From G965205725 sp965205725 (GTDB lineage Bacteria > Pseudomonadota > Gammaproteobacteria > Pseudomonadales > Halieaceae), in the NCBI GenBank assembly GCA_965205725.1, contig OZ242189.1:2728001-2792000 (forward strand): a stretch of 64,000 bases of DNA, written 5' to 3'. Below the pieces are notes generated by a model, which saw only the letters and a list, made by a program, of their open reading frames with translations, made no database searches and was not told where the DNA came from. Below are positions 51,147-58,958 of the stretch, piece after piece. The position numbers were made by a program, and so were the translations under genes. Within the stretch, counting starts at the first letter, position 1. Each line of letters begins with the position of its first letter.

Positions 51147-52415
51147 TTACTTCCGCTTCATAGACAGGAAGAACTCTTCATTGGTCTTGGTATCCTTGAG
51201 TTTGTCAGACAAAAACTCAATTGCCGCCAGGTCTTCCATGCCGTGTAATAGTTTGCGCAAGATCCACATGCGCTGCAACTCGTCTTCGCTGGTGAGCAGG
51301 TCTTCACGGCGGGTGCCTGAGCGGCGCACGTTAATAGAAGGATAGACGCGCTTTTCCGCGATTTTGCGGTCCAGGTGCAACTCCATGTTGCCAGTGCCCT
51401 TGAATTCCTCGTAGATAACCTCATCCATCTTTGAACCGGTATCAATCAAGGCTGTAGCCACAATCGACAAGCTGCCGCCTTCTTCAATGTTGCGCGCTGC
51501 GCCAAAGAATCGCTTGGGACGCTCCAGTGCGTGTGCATCAACGCCGCCGGTAAGCACCTTGCCGGAACTTGGGATTACTGTGTTGTAGGCGCGAGCCAGG
51601 CGGGTGATTGAGTCCAGCAGGATGATGACATCCTTCTTGTGTTCTACCAGACGCTTGGCCTTTTCAATAACCATGTCTGCCACTTGTACATGCCGTGAGG
51701 GAGGCTCGTCGAAAGTCGAGGCGACAACTTCGGCGCCTTGAGCCCCCACGGAGCGTTGCATCTCGGTCACTTCCTCTGGACGTTCGTCGATTAACAATAC
51801 GATGACATAACATTCGGGATTGTTGCTGATAATTGCCTGGGCCATGTTCTGCATCATGATGGTTTTACCCGCCTTGGGTGGTGCAACCAGCAAACCACGC
51901 TGGCCTTTCCCGATTGGGGCAACCAGGTCTATGACGCGGCCGGTTAAGTCTTCGGTACTGCCATTGCCTTTTTCCAACTGCAAACGGTCGTTGGGAAAAA
52001 GCGGTGTCAGGTTTTCGAACAGAATTTTATGCTTGGAGTTCTCAGGTTTAGTGAAATTAACCGTGTCGACCTTAAGCAGCGCGAAGTAGCGCTCGCTGTC
52101 CTTGGGGGGGCGAATCTTGCCGGATATTGAGTCACCCGTGCGCAAATTGAAGCGCCTGATTTGGCTCGGCGATGCATAAATGTCATCGGGCCCGGCCAGG
52201 TAGGAGCCTTCAGCAGAACGCAGAAACCCAAAGCCATCCTGCAGGATTTCCAGTACGCCATCGCCGTAAATATCCTCACCGCCTTTGGCGTGCCTTTTGA
52301 GGATATTAAAAATGATGTCTTGTTTCCGGGAGCGTCCGACATTGTCGATACCAATTTCCTTGGCGATGTCGATGAGTTCCTGGGTGGATTTTGTTTTTAG
52401 ATCGGTAAGGTTCAT
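51147..52415 (-). CDS. rho: Transcription termination factor Rho
   Basis: Hexameric RNA helicase that terminates transcription. 422 residues. The N-terminal RNA-binding domain includes GDGVLEILQDGFGFLRS (RNP1-like) and YLAGPDDIYASPSQIRRF. The ATPase domain has the P-loop GLLVAPPKAGKTIMMQN (about 175-190), Walker B VIILLDSITRLARAYN, and the Q/R-loop region GVDAHALERPKRFFGAARNIE. The stop codon is part of a MITE target duplication. Upstream lies a leader with an intrinsic terminator and then mobile DNA. Confidence 0.98.
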   Translation of the reverse strand: MNLTDLKTKSTQELIDIAKEIGIDNVGRSRKQDIIFNILKRHAKGGEDIYGDGVLEILQDGFGFLRSAEGSYLAGPDDIYASPSQIRRFNLRTGDSISGKIRPPKDSERYFALLKVDTVNFTKPENSKHKILFENLTPLFPNDRLQLEKGNGSTEDLTGRVIDLVAPIGKGQRGLLVAPPKAGKTIMMQNMAQAIISNNPECYVIVLLIDERPEEVTEMQRSVGAQGAEVVASTFDEPPSRHVQVADMVIEKAKRLVEHKKDVIILLDSITRLARAYNTVIPSSGKVLTGGVDAHALERPKRFFGAARNIEEGGSLSIVATALIDTGSKMDEVIYEEFKGTGNMELHLDRKIAEKRVYPSINVRRSGTRREDLLTSEDELQRMWILRKLLHGMEDLAAIEFLSDKLKDTKTNEEFFLSMKRK

Positions 52416-52481
52416 AGATGTAGTTTGAAGTTCTCAGAATAATTGGAAAAGGCCACCCTTGAGCCGGGCATGCGCATACAG

Positions 52482-52510
52482 CAAAAAAATAAAACTCAGT
52501 TGGTGAGTTT
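52482..52510 (-). terminator. Intrinsic terminator in the rho upstream region
   Basis: On the minus strand AAACTCA-CCAAC-TGAGTTT is followed by TATTTTTTT. It lies 77-95 bp before the rho ATG. Either it ends the ancestral trxA transcript, or it is an attenuator controlling rho. The rest of 52416-52606 shows no gene. Confidence 0.8.
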
Positions 52511-52606
52511 CCAGGCCAAAAAGGATTTTGTTAGTAATATCGCTGCAAAGGTGTGGGCAACTGGAAGAAATGTAGCACGCTATCAGGGGGGCGTCTATAC
52601 CCAGTC

Positions 52607-54002
52607 TTTTCCAATATAAAATGAGCCTGAAACGGAAGGAAGCACGGCAAGCTGTTTCCACTATAAAATGAGCCTGAAATAGTCCTTGTTGTCGTTCATG
52701 ATCAGCGGATGAAAACGATCATGAGCTTAGAACAATTGACCACCCTGGATGCCATCAAGCAGTTTCTCGACGGCACCCAGGCCGTAGCCTTCAATGTGGC
52801 CACGGATAAGCCAGAGCGCTATCGATGGGTACAAAAGACCCTGGTGAAGCACCGGTACTTGCTGCTTGGCAAAACAGACCGGGGAACCGTCACCCGCTAC
52901 TTGATGAAGGTCACCGGCTACTCTCGGGCCCAGACCAAGCGCCTGATACGGCAATACGTCAAAACAGGCACAATCTCAGTGAAGCCCGCTCGCCGCAATG
53001 GTTTCAAGCGCGCCTACACTGATACCGATAGTCGTCTGTTGGCGAGTATGGATGAGCGGCATGGCCAGCCCAGCGGGGCGGTTCTCAAGAAGCTGTGTGA
53101 GCGGGCTTATCAGCGCTTTGGCCAAGCCGAGTATCAGCGCCTGGCGGGCATTTCGGTTTCTCACCTGTACAACCTGCGGGCCTCCAAGGCTTATCAGAGG
53201 CAGCGCTGTGTCTTGACCAAGACACGGCCTAAAGCCGCCTCTATCGGTCAGCGGCGCAAACCCTGTCCCAATAATCAACCTGGCTATATCCGTATCGACT
53301 CTGTCCATCAAGGTGATCAGGATAAGCGCAAAGGAATCTACCACGTCAACGCCGTGGATGAGGTGACTCAATTCCAGATTATCGTCACGCTGGAACGTAT
53401 TAGCGAGGCGTTTATGCGGCCAGCCCTCCAACAGATATTGGCGGCCTTCCCCTTTAAAATACGGGGCTTTCACGCAGACAATGGCGGCGAATATATCAAC
53501 TACACTGTGGCTCAGCTACTGGACAAGCTACACATTGAATTTACCAAATCACGGCCCCGGCACAGTAACGACAATGGCTTGGTTGAGAGTAAAAATGGCT
53601 CTGTTGTTCGCAAACTCTATGGGTACACACACATCCCGCAGCAGTACGCCACTGACTTTGCCCAACTGAACAGGCAACAGGTCTACCGATACGTTAATTT
53701 CCACCGGGCCTGCTATTTCCCCACCACAATCACGGATGAGAAGGGCAAACAGCGTAAGAAATACCGCTACCAGGACATGATGACGCCCTATGAGAAATTC
53801 CGCTCCCTGGCCAGACCCAGCCAATACCTCAAACCTGGGATCACCTTCAAAAATCTGGATGCATTCGCCAATGAAATGACGGACAATGAAGCCGCTGAAC
53901 AACTCAATTCAGCACGAGATTATTTATTTACACAACTCCATGAGCGACTCAAGATAAGGGCTTAATACACCGTCGTTTCAGGCTCATTTCTGGATTGGAA
54001 AA
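52607..54002 (+). mobile_element. Insertion sequence with DDE integrase-core transposase (1.4 kb)
   Basis: Imperfect terminal inverted repeats: TTTTCCAATATAAAATGAGC at the left and, read inward, TTTTCCAATCCAGAAATGAG at the right, each continuing into a shared GCCTGAAACG-type end. A second copy of the left motif lies inside at 52654-52681, possibly a second transposase binding site. No clear target duplication at this boundary. One intact transposase gene fills the element. Confidence 0.85.
52709..53965 (+). CDS. IS transposase, rve integrase core
   Basis: A 418-residue DDE transposase. N-terminal helix-turn-helix region (KVTGYSRAQTKRLIRQYVKT, about 65-90) and a second basic domain precede the RNase-H-like core. 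Catalytic residues are visible as IRIDSVHQGD (first Asp), GFHADNGGEYI (second Asp) and DNGLVESKNG (Glu), with 35 residues between the last two. The size and layout fit IS481-like or IS1202-like groups; exact family not fixed. The gene looks intact. Confidence 0.9.
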   Translation: MKTIMSLEQLTTLDAIKQFLDGTQAVAFNVATDKPERYRWVQKTLVKHRYLLLGKTDRGTVTRYLMKVTGYSRAQTKRLIRQYVKTGTISVKPARRNGFKRAYTDTDSRLLASMDERHGQPSGAVLKKLCERAYQRFGQAEYQRLAGISVSHLYNLRASKAYQRQRCVLTKTRPKAASIGQRRKPCPNNQPGYIRIDSVHQGDQDKRKGIYHVNAVDEVTQFQIIVTLERISEAFMRPALQQILAAFPFKIRGFHADNGGEYINYTVAQLLDKLHIEFTKSRPRHSNDNGLVESKNGSVVRKLYGYTHIPQQYATDFAQLNRQQVYRYVNFHRACYFPTTITDEKGKQRKKYRYQDMMTPYEKFRSLARPSQYLKPGITFKNLDAFANEMTDNEAAEQLNSARDYLFTQLHERLKIRA

Positions 54003-54100
54003 TACTTACCCTTGTGCGGGTTCAGTACCTGTGAGACAAATTCGGCGCCGCTATCTGTGTGTACCTGCGTGTACCTAAACGCGCAATCCAGGGGTAAGGT
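54003..54100 (-). pseudogene. Fragment of another transposase beside the IS
   Basis: Reading minus into the right end of the IS, the frame gives FRYTQ then VHTDSGAEFVSQVLNPHKG, which resembles the second-Asp motif (HTDxGxEF) of rve-type transposases. It is cut by the IS at 54002. This implies the intact IS landed in an older element. The short stretch makes this tentative; 54101-54175 shows nothing further. Confidence 0.35.
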
Positions 54101-54175
54101 TCATCGAAGGACACGCCAGGGCACACTCGCGCGCGTGATCTGCTGACTTCTTAATTTCAGGCCACGGCGTTTATA

Positions 54176-54601
54176 TCAGGCCACGGCGCGCACAACAATG
54201 GCTTCCTTAAGGCCCATGACCAGCCCTTCCACGCCCGCCATACGCTCGTTCAGCCCACGTTGGGTGTCGCTCAGGTTGTCTATTTTGCCGGTCAGTTCCG
54301 CGTTCACGTTGTCTATTTTGCCGGTCAGTTCAGTGTTCAGGCTGTCTATTTTGCCGGTCAGTTCAGCGTTCAGGCTGTCTATTTTGCCGGTCAGTTCATC
54401 ACGGACGGCCTGGATATCTTCGCGCAGCTCTGTTCGTGTCGCCTGAATTTCACTGCGCACGCCCTGGATATCTTCGCGCAGCTCCGTTCGTGTTGCCTGG
54501 ATGTCGGCTTTCAAATCGGCTCGCAGCGAGCGATTCATTGTCCAGCTTGCAACGAGAATCGTGACGGTCATGCCCAGCATGGTAAGCATTTCAGGTGTCA
54601 T
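54176..54601 (-). CDS. Membrane-anchored coiled-coil protein with hendecad repeats
   Basis: A 141-residue protein not matched to a named family. One N-terminal membrane helix (about 5-22, MLTMLGMTVTILVASWTMNR) is followed by two 18-residue repeats (QATRTELREDIQ) and then four 11-residue repeats (ELTGKIDSLNA), encoded by 33-nt repeats starting at 54278, 54311, 54344 and 54377. Eleven-residue repeats favour a long coiled coil. AAGGAG before the ATG comes partly from the MITE target duplication. Accessory cargo within mobile DNA; no clear function. Confidence 0.65.
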   Translation of the reverse strand: MTPEMLTMLGMTVTILVASWTMNRSLRADLKADIQATRTELREDIQGVRSEIQATRTELREDIQAVRDELTGKIDSLNAELTGKIDSLNTELTGKIDNVNAELTGKIDNLSDTQRGLNERMAGVEGLVMGLKEAIVVRAVA

Positions 54602-54614
54602 TGTGTTTCTCCTT

Positions 54615-54776
54615 GAGACCTTCGCACGAAAGCCATTTCACCTGCATGCTGTGTCGCCTAAAAGCGCCTACTGTTGGTAAAATCGTACTCAATCGGTCAT
54701 TTATACCCATAAACTCTCTCATTCCGTGCGTTTTTGCCTTGCCTGAAAGTGAAATCATCTTCCGTGCAAAGGTCTC
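54615..54776 (-). mobile_element. MITE copy 3 (162 bp), before the coiled-coil gene
   Basis: Ends GAGACCTTCGCACGAAAG and CTTCCGTGCAAAGGTCTC; 5-bp target duplication TCCTT (54610-54614 and 54777-54781). Its mini-ORF (54591-54710, minus, 39 codons with INDRLSTIL) runs out of the element and overlaps the coiled-coil gene start by 11 nt. Confidence 0.92.
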
Positions 54777-54838
54777 TCCTTAAAGGCTAGTCTAGGCGGT
54801 TTAAAAGCGCAGCACAATATATCGCAAGACAGGCACGG

Positions 54839-55177
54839 CTAACGGTAGCCGGCAATAGCTTCTTCAACAAACTCCAGCAGCTGCGTTTTTGACAGGGCGC
54901 CAACTTTGGTTGCCTCTGCATTGCCACCTTTGAACAGAATAAGTGTAGGTATTCCGCGAATTCCAAATTTAGGTGGAATATCCGGATTTGCGTCTACATC
55001 CACTTTGCAGACTTTGAGTTTTCCTGCGTATTCATCTGCGACCTCGCTTAGAACTGGTGCGATCATTTTGCAGGGGCCGCACCACTCCGCCCAGAAATCT
55101 ACTAAAACGGGTTGCTCCGAATTCAATACGTCTGCGTCAAAACTATCGTCTGTAACGTGCACGATATGTTCGCTCAT
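54839..55177 (-). CDS. trxA: Thioredoxin TrxA
   Basis: General cytoplasmic disulfide reductase. 112 residues with the active site FWAEWCGPCKMIAPV (about 29-43), the cis-Pro loop GIRGIPTLILFKGG and the usual C-terminus. AGGAGAAACACAATG is the ribosome site; the same 15 bases also precede the coiled-coil gene. trxA and rho are normally adjacent; here about 2.4 kb of IS and MITE DNA has come between them. Confidence 0.97.
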   Translation of the reverse strand: MSEHIVHVTDDSFDADVLNSEQPVLVDFWAEWCGPCKMIAPVLSEVADEYAGKLKVCKVDVDANPDIPPKFGIRGIPTLILFKGGNAEATKVGALSKTQLLEFVEEAIAGYR

Positions 55178-55331
55178 TGTGTTTCTCCTCTATATGAGTG
55201 AGTCATCATAGCCAGCGCTCGTTTGACTGGCAATAGAACGGTCCTGAATCCGACAGGCTCCTGGAGTTTTTGCCGCTCTCACAGGTTGATGTGATATAAG
55301 CTGGTGACAGTTATTGTATGGCGGGATATTA

Positions 55332-57467
55332 GTGAATAAGAAACAGCTTGTCGTGTTGCTTGTAATAGCTGCCGCGTTTGCGGCCTGGTTGTTGCTGGAC
55401 CTGGGAAGTTACCTTGAGTTTGATGCTCTGCGCGAACGCATGGGTGACTGGCGCGCCTACTATGAAGAGAATCCACTGTGGGCTGGAGGCGCTTATTTTC
55501 TGGTGTACGTTCTGGTCACTGGTCTGTCTCTGCCTGGTGCTGCGGTTATGACTCTTGCCGGGGGTGCCCTGTTTGGATTTTGGTATGCGCTGTTACTGGT
55601 TTCTTTTGCCAGCTCGGTTGGTGCAACTATGGCCTGCCTGGTATCGCGTGTGCTATTGCGGGGCTGGGTCCAGGGTCGCTTTGGTGGTCAGCTTAAAACA
55701 GTGAATGAAGGCTTTAAGCGCGAAGGGGCATTGTATTTGTTTAGTCTCAGGTTGGTTCCACTGCTGCCATTTTTTGTTGTTAATCTGGTTATGGGGGTGA
55801 TGCCAGTTTCTCTATGGCGGTTTTACTGGGTGAGTCAGCTTGGCATGTTGGCCGGTACTGCGGTCTATGTCAATGCAGGTACGCAATTAGGTGAATTGGA
55901 TGGTTTGAGTGGCATTATGTCGCCAGGTCTTCTGGCCTCATTGGTATTACTTGGAATATTCCCCCTGGTTGCCAAGGGGCTGACGGGCGTGTTGCGGCGA
56001 CGACGTGCTTTGAGCAAGTTCACTCGACCACAGCACTTTGACGACAACTTATTGGTTATAGGAGCTGGCTCAGGTGGTTTAATTGCAGCTTTAATTGCCG
56101 CAACTGTGAAGGCAAAGGTGAGCTTGATTGAGCGTGACAAGATGGGCGGAGACTGCCTTAATACAGGTTGTGTACCCAGTAAAGCCCTGATTCGGTCTGC
56201 ACGTATTGCCGATTACCTGCGGCGAGCGCCGGACTTTGGTTTAACCCCGGTGACTGTGGGTGTAGATTTTTCGAAGGTCATGCAGCGTGTGCAGGGTGTG
56301 ATCAAGCGTATCGAGCCGCATGATTCTGTGGAGCGTTTTACCGAGCTGGGCGTCAACTGTATTTCGGGTAATGCGCGGCTGATTTCTCCCTGGGAGGTGG
56401 ACATTGATGGTCAGGTAAGAAGCGCAAAGCATATTGTGCTCGCGGCGGGTGGTCGGCCTTTGCTTCCTCCAATTTCGGGGCTGTCAAATCAGGATTACCT
56501 GACCTCCGACTCGATATGGGATTTAACCGAATTACCGGGCCGTTTACTGGTCATGGGGGGCGGGCCTATAGGCTGTGAATTGGCTCAGAGTTTTTCTCGC
56601 CTGGGTTGCGAGGTGACACTGGTCGATATGGCATTGCAGATTTTGCCCAGGGAAGATGCAGATGCATCCGCGCTGGTCACCGAATCATTGAGGCGTCAGG
56701 GCATACAGGTACTGACCCACCATAAAGTGTTGAAATTCAGCAACAGGGGTGCCGCGAATTTTGTTGAGCTGGAATATGCAGGAGAGAGCCTGACTCGGGA
56801 ATTCGACCGAGTTCTGGTGGCGGTGGGGCGCAGGGCAAACACCGAAGGTCTGGGACTGGAGGCATTGGGTATTGAGCTGGCTGCGACAGGAACTGTGAAG
56901 GTTGATGACTATCTGCGAACCAGCGTTCCCACTGTGTACGCCTGCGGCGATATCGCCGGCCCTTATCAGTTCACGCATACGGCCAGCCATCAGGCCTGGT
57001 ACGCAGCAGTTAACGCACTGTTTGGCAGCTTTAGAAAATTCAAAGTGGACTATTCGGTTGTTCCCTGGGCTACGTTTACCGATCCTGAGGTGGCCCGGGT
57101 TGGGCTTAATGAAACAGACGCGGCGCAACAGGGCATTGCCGTTGAGGTGACCCGCTATGACATTGATGACCTGGATCGTGCGATTGCCGATGGCGAGGCA
57201 CACGGATTTATTAAGGTACTGACGGTGCCAGGCAGAGACCGCATTCTGGGGGTGACTATCGTTGGCTATCACGCGGCAGAGTTATTGGCAGAATATGTGC
57301 TGGCGATGCAACATGGTATAGGCTTGAATAAAATATTAGGTACCATTCATGTCTATCCCACTCTGTCCGAATCCAATAAGTTTGTGGCGGGCGAGTGGCG
57401 CAAAGCGCGCAAGCCGGAAGGCTTACTCAAGATGGTGGAAAAATTCCATCACTGGCGGCGTGGATAG
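55332..57467 (+). CDS. Fusion of VTT (TVP38/DedA-like) membrane domain with flavin disulfide reductase
   Basis: A 711-residue two-part protein. A GTG at 55332 gives an N-terminus NKKQLVVLLVIAAAFAAWLL. Residues 1-230 form a SNARE-associated/VTT membrane domain (PGAAVMTLAGGALFGFWYAL and SLRLVPLLPFFVVNLVMG). Residues about 235-711 form a class I pyridine-nucleotide disulfide oxidoreductase: FAD loop LLVIGAGSGGLIAAL, redox pair GGDCLNTGCVPSK, NAD loop LVMGGGPIGCELAQSF and dimer interface HVYPTLSES. Related to mercuric/dihydrolipoamide reductase types; the substrate is unknown. Such fusions are known in databases but are uncommon. Confidence 0.9.
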   Translation: MNKKQLVVLLVIAAAFAAWLLLDLGSYLEFDALRERMGDWRAYYEENPLWAGGAYFLVYVLVTGLSLPGAAVMTLAGGALFGFWYALLLVSFASSVGATMACLVSRVLLRGWVQGRFGGQLKTVNEGFKREGALYLFSLRLVPLLPFFVVNLVMGVMPVSLWRFYWVSQLGMLAGTAVYVNAGTQLGELDGLSGIMSPGLLASLVLLGIFPLVAKGLTGVLRRRRALSKFTRPQHFDDNLLVIGAGSGGLIAALIAATVKAKVSLIERDKMGGDCLNTGCVPSKALIRSARIADYLRRAPDFGLTPVTVGVDFSKVMQRVQGVIKRIEPHDSVERFTELGVNCISGNARLISPWEVDIDGQVRSAKHIVLAAGGRPLLPPISGLSNQDYLTSDSIWDLTELPGRLLVMGGGPIGCELAQSFSRLGCEVTLVDMALQILPREDADASALVTESLRRQGIQVLTHHKVLKFSNRGAANFVELEYAGESLTREFDRVLVAVGRRANTEGLGLEALGIELAATGTVKVDDYLRTSVPTVYACGDIAGPYQFTHTASHQAWYAAVNALFGSFRKFKVDYSVVPWATFTDPEVARVGLNETDAAQQGIAVEVTRYDIDDLDRAIADGEAHGFIKVLTVPGRDRILGVTIVGYHAAELLAEYVLAMQHGIGLNKILGTIHVYPTLSESNKFVAGEWRKARKPEGLLKMVEKFHHWRRG

Positions 57468-57531
57468 GCAAAAATTTGTAGAAGAAACTGGATGAGAGTA
57501 GCAACAGTTGTGCAAGACCAGGGAGTCCGAG

Positions 57532-57780
57532 ATGGGAGATTGGCATGTCTATATACTGAGTTGCGACGATGGCTCGCTGTATACAGGCGTGACCACCGAC
57601 CCACCGCGCCGCTTGCGCGAGCACAATGGGGAGATAGCTGGCGGGGCGCGATATACACGCGGTCGCCGCCCGGTAGAATTGGTGTGGTGGGAGCGTTGCA
57701 GTTCGAGGGCTGAGGCACAACAGCGCGAGGCAGAAGTCAAAGCATTGAGCCGACCAGAAAAAATGCAGATTATACGCTGA
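57532..57780 (+). CDS. GIY-YIG nuclease superfamily protein (YhbQ-like)
   Basis: An 82-residue single-domain protein. WHVYILSCDDGSLYTGVTTD carries the (G)VYxL...YTG form of GIY-YIG; RRLREHN and the later ALSRPEKMQ segment match the UPF0213/YhbQ branch. Members of this branch have weak or unproven nuclease activity. ATG at 57532 is preferred over the upstream in-frame codon at 57508. It follows the reductase by about 65 nt and ends 90 nt from imuA, on the opposite strand. Confidence 0.85.
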   Translation: MGDWHVYILSCDDGSLYTGVTTDPPRRLREHNGEIAGGARYTRGRRPVELVWWERCSSRAEAQQREAEVKALSRPEKMQIIR

Positions 57781-57870
57781 ATAACAAGGTGCCTGGCTGC
57801 CTGGTTTGGAGGCAATTCTGCAAAATGCAGATACAGTCTCAGCCCCGTGTGTGTAGAACAGATCAGGCAC
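57781..57870 (-). pseudogene. imuB: Possible remnant of the imuB start
   Basis: Directly after the imuA stop the frame reads GLRLYLHFAELPPNQAAR, similar to the N-terminus of ImuB (Y-family-like), which typically reads LWLYLHFPxLxL. The rest of imuB is absent and the GIY-YIG gene follows on the other strand. No start codon is left. Tentative. Confidence 0.35.
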
Positions 57871-58551
57871 TCAGTGTGGGCCGTGCTGCTTAGCGGTATA
57901 AGCGGGCAACTCCCATAGCTGAGGTTGTCCGGGCACATCATCTTCGCAGCCCAGATTCACGTTGATAGATTGCCTGCCGCCAGGTTGTTTAAGAATACTG
58001 ACCTGGCGGTAGGCTTTCATTTCCAGGCGCAGTGTTGCAGGTGAGTGATGGACGGCCGCTTGACGTGGGCGCAGCAGAACGGAAAATACATCGCTGTTGG
58101 CTGCTGCCAATTGTAGCTTGCGCAATTCGTTGTAGCGAAATTCTGCACCGTGAAGCCATGCGAACACTGCGCTGCAAGTACCGCTGCGTAAGGCCTGCTC
58201 AACGCTCCACAGTAAATCCTGTTTGTTGTGTGGGTGCACCAGTAATATCTGCTGGCTATCAATACCTCGTGCGTCCAGCAGAGGCGCATACGGGGTGCAG
58301 GGCGGGGCGATAAATACTTGCCAGCGACCCCGCTTACTCAATGTCTCCATTGTTGGAAGCAGCAAACCCATGCAGCCAAGGCCAGCGCCGTCGCTAAGTA
58401 ATTCCACCAGGTTACCCTGGGGCCAACCGCTTGCATGAAGTGCCTGATCTAACTTGCTGAAGCCGGTAGAAAATCCTGGTTCAGAGGGGTTGGCGCTGCC
58501 TCTGAACCAGGTGTTCTGGCGTTGTAGCACATGGTCTATAGCGGTATTCAT
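57871..58551 (-). CDS. imuA: SOS mutagenesis protein ImuA
   Basis: RecA-like accessory protein of the ImuA-ImuB-DnaE2 translesion synthesis cassette. 226 residues: FSTGFSKLDQALHASGWPQGNLVELLSD (about 27-54) is the characteristic opening, then PPCTPYAPLLDARGID and the RecA-fold LLVHPHNKQDLLWSVEQAL. CCGGAGGACAAGACCATG gives a strong ribosome site and a LexA box lies 83 bp upstream. imuB and dnaE2, which should follow, are missing, so this copy is an orphan. A SulA-like division inhibitor is less likely given the length. Confidence 0.85.
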   Translation of the reverse strand: MNTAIDHVLQRQNTWFRGSANPSEPGFSTGFSKLDQALHASGWPQGNLVELLSDGAGLGCMGLLLPTMETLSKRGRWQVFIAPPCTPYAPLLDARGIDSQQILLVHPHNKQDLLWSVEQALRSGTCSAVFAWLHGAEFRYNELRKLQLAAANSDVFSVLLRPRQAAVHHSPATLRLEMKAYRQVSILKQPGGRQSINVNLGCEDDVPGQPQLWELPAYTAKQHGPH

Positions 58552-58633
58552 GGTCTTGTCCTCCGGGTTGTTGTTGCCGCTCTATACAGCGAGATGTTTA
58601 AGCGGTAGTGGGCAGTTGATCCAATTTAGTTAA

Positions 58634-58649
58634 CTGTATGAATATACAG
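58634..58649 (-). promoter_or_regulatory. LexA box upstream of imuA
   Basis: CTGTATGAATATACAG matches the CTGT-N8-ACAG LexA consensus with an AT-rich core. It lies 83 bp before the imuA ATG and marks it as SOS-controlled. Confidence 0.88.
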
Positions 58650-58662
58650 TATTTGGTTAAAT

Positions 58663-58863
58663 GTGGAAAAGCAAGAGATTTTTTGGCAGATGGCAGGGGA
58701 TGGCGCTGACTGGTTCAGCCTCTGTGGTTGCATCGGAGATGAGGACCAGAGAGCCTTTGTCATTGTCATTGGCCTGGCCAATGACACGTCAGATCAAACC
58801 GGGGATTTTGTGCCTTTGCCAATGACCTCGATGGCTGCTATGGCAACAACAGCGGCCACTTAG
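58663..58863 (+). CDS. 66-codon ORF divergent from imuA, doubtful
   Basis: A GTG-started frame beginning 14 bp past the LexA box on the other strand. No ribosome site and no recognisable domain; the C-terminal half is Thr/Ala/Met-rich. The 407-bp gap between imuA and holA (58552-58958) otherwise contains only the LexA box and a small palindrome ATTGGCC-T-GGCCAAT (58770-58784). Confidence 0.15.
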   Translation: MEKQEIFWQMAGDGADWFSLCGCIGDEDQRAFVIVIGLANDTSDQTGDFVPLPMTSMAAMATTAAT

Positions 58864-58958
58864 AACTGCGAGTGAAACTTGTATGACAGCCCTGGGCCGT
58901 GTGGCTCATAACTGTATCGACAGCGCGAGCATTCCAGGCGTCGGTGCAGGTTTGCAGG

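Noticed and set aside
52434..52661. 75-codon minus frame between rho and the IS
   Set aside because: It spans the rho leader terminator and the IS end and has no protein features.
57427..57870. 147-codon minus-strand frame covering the GIY-YIG gene
   Set aside because: No domain or ribosome site; the plus strand carries a well-defined GIY-YIG protein. Only the first part in another frame was considered as a possible imuB trace.
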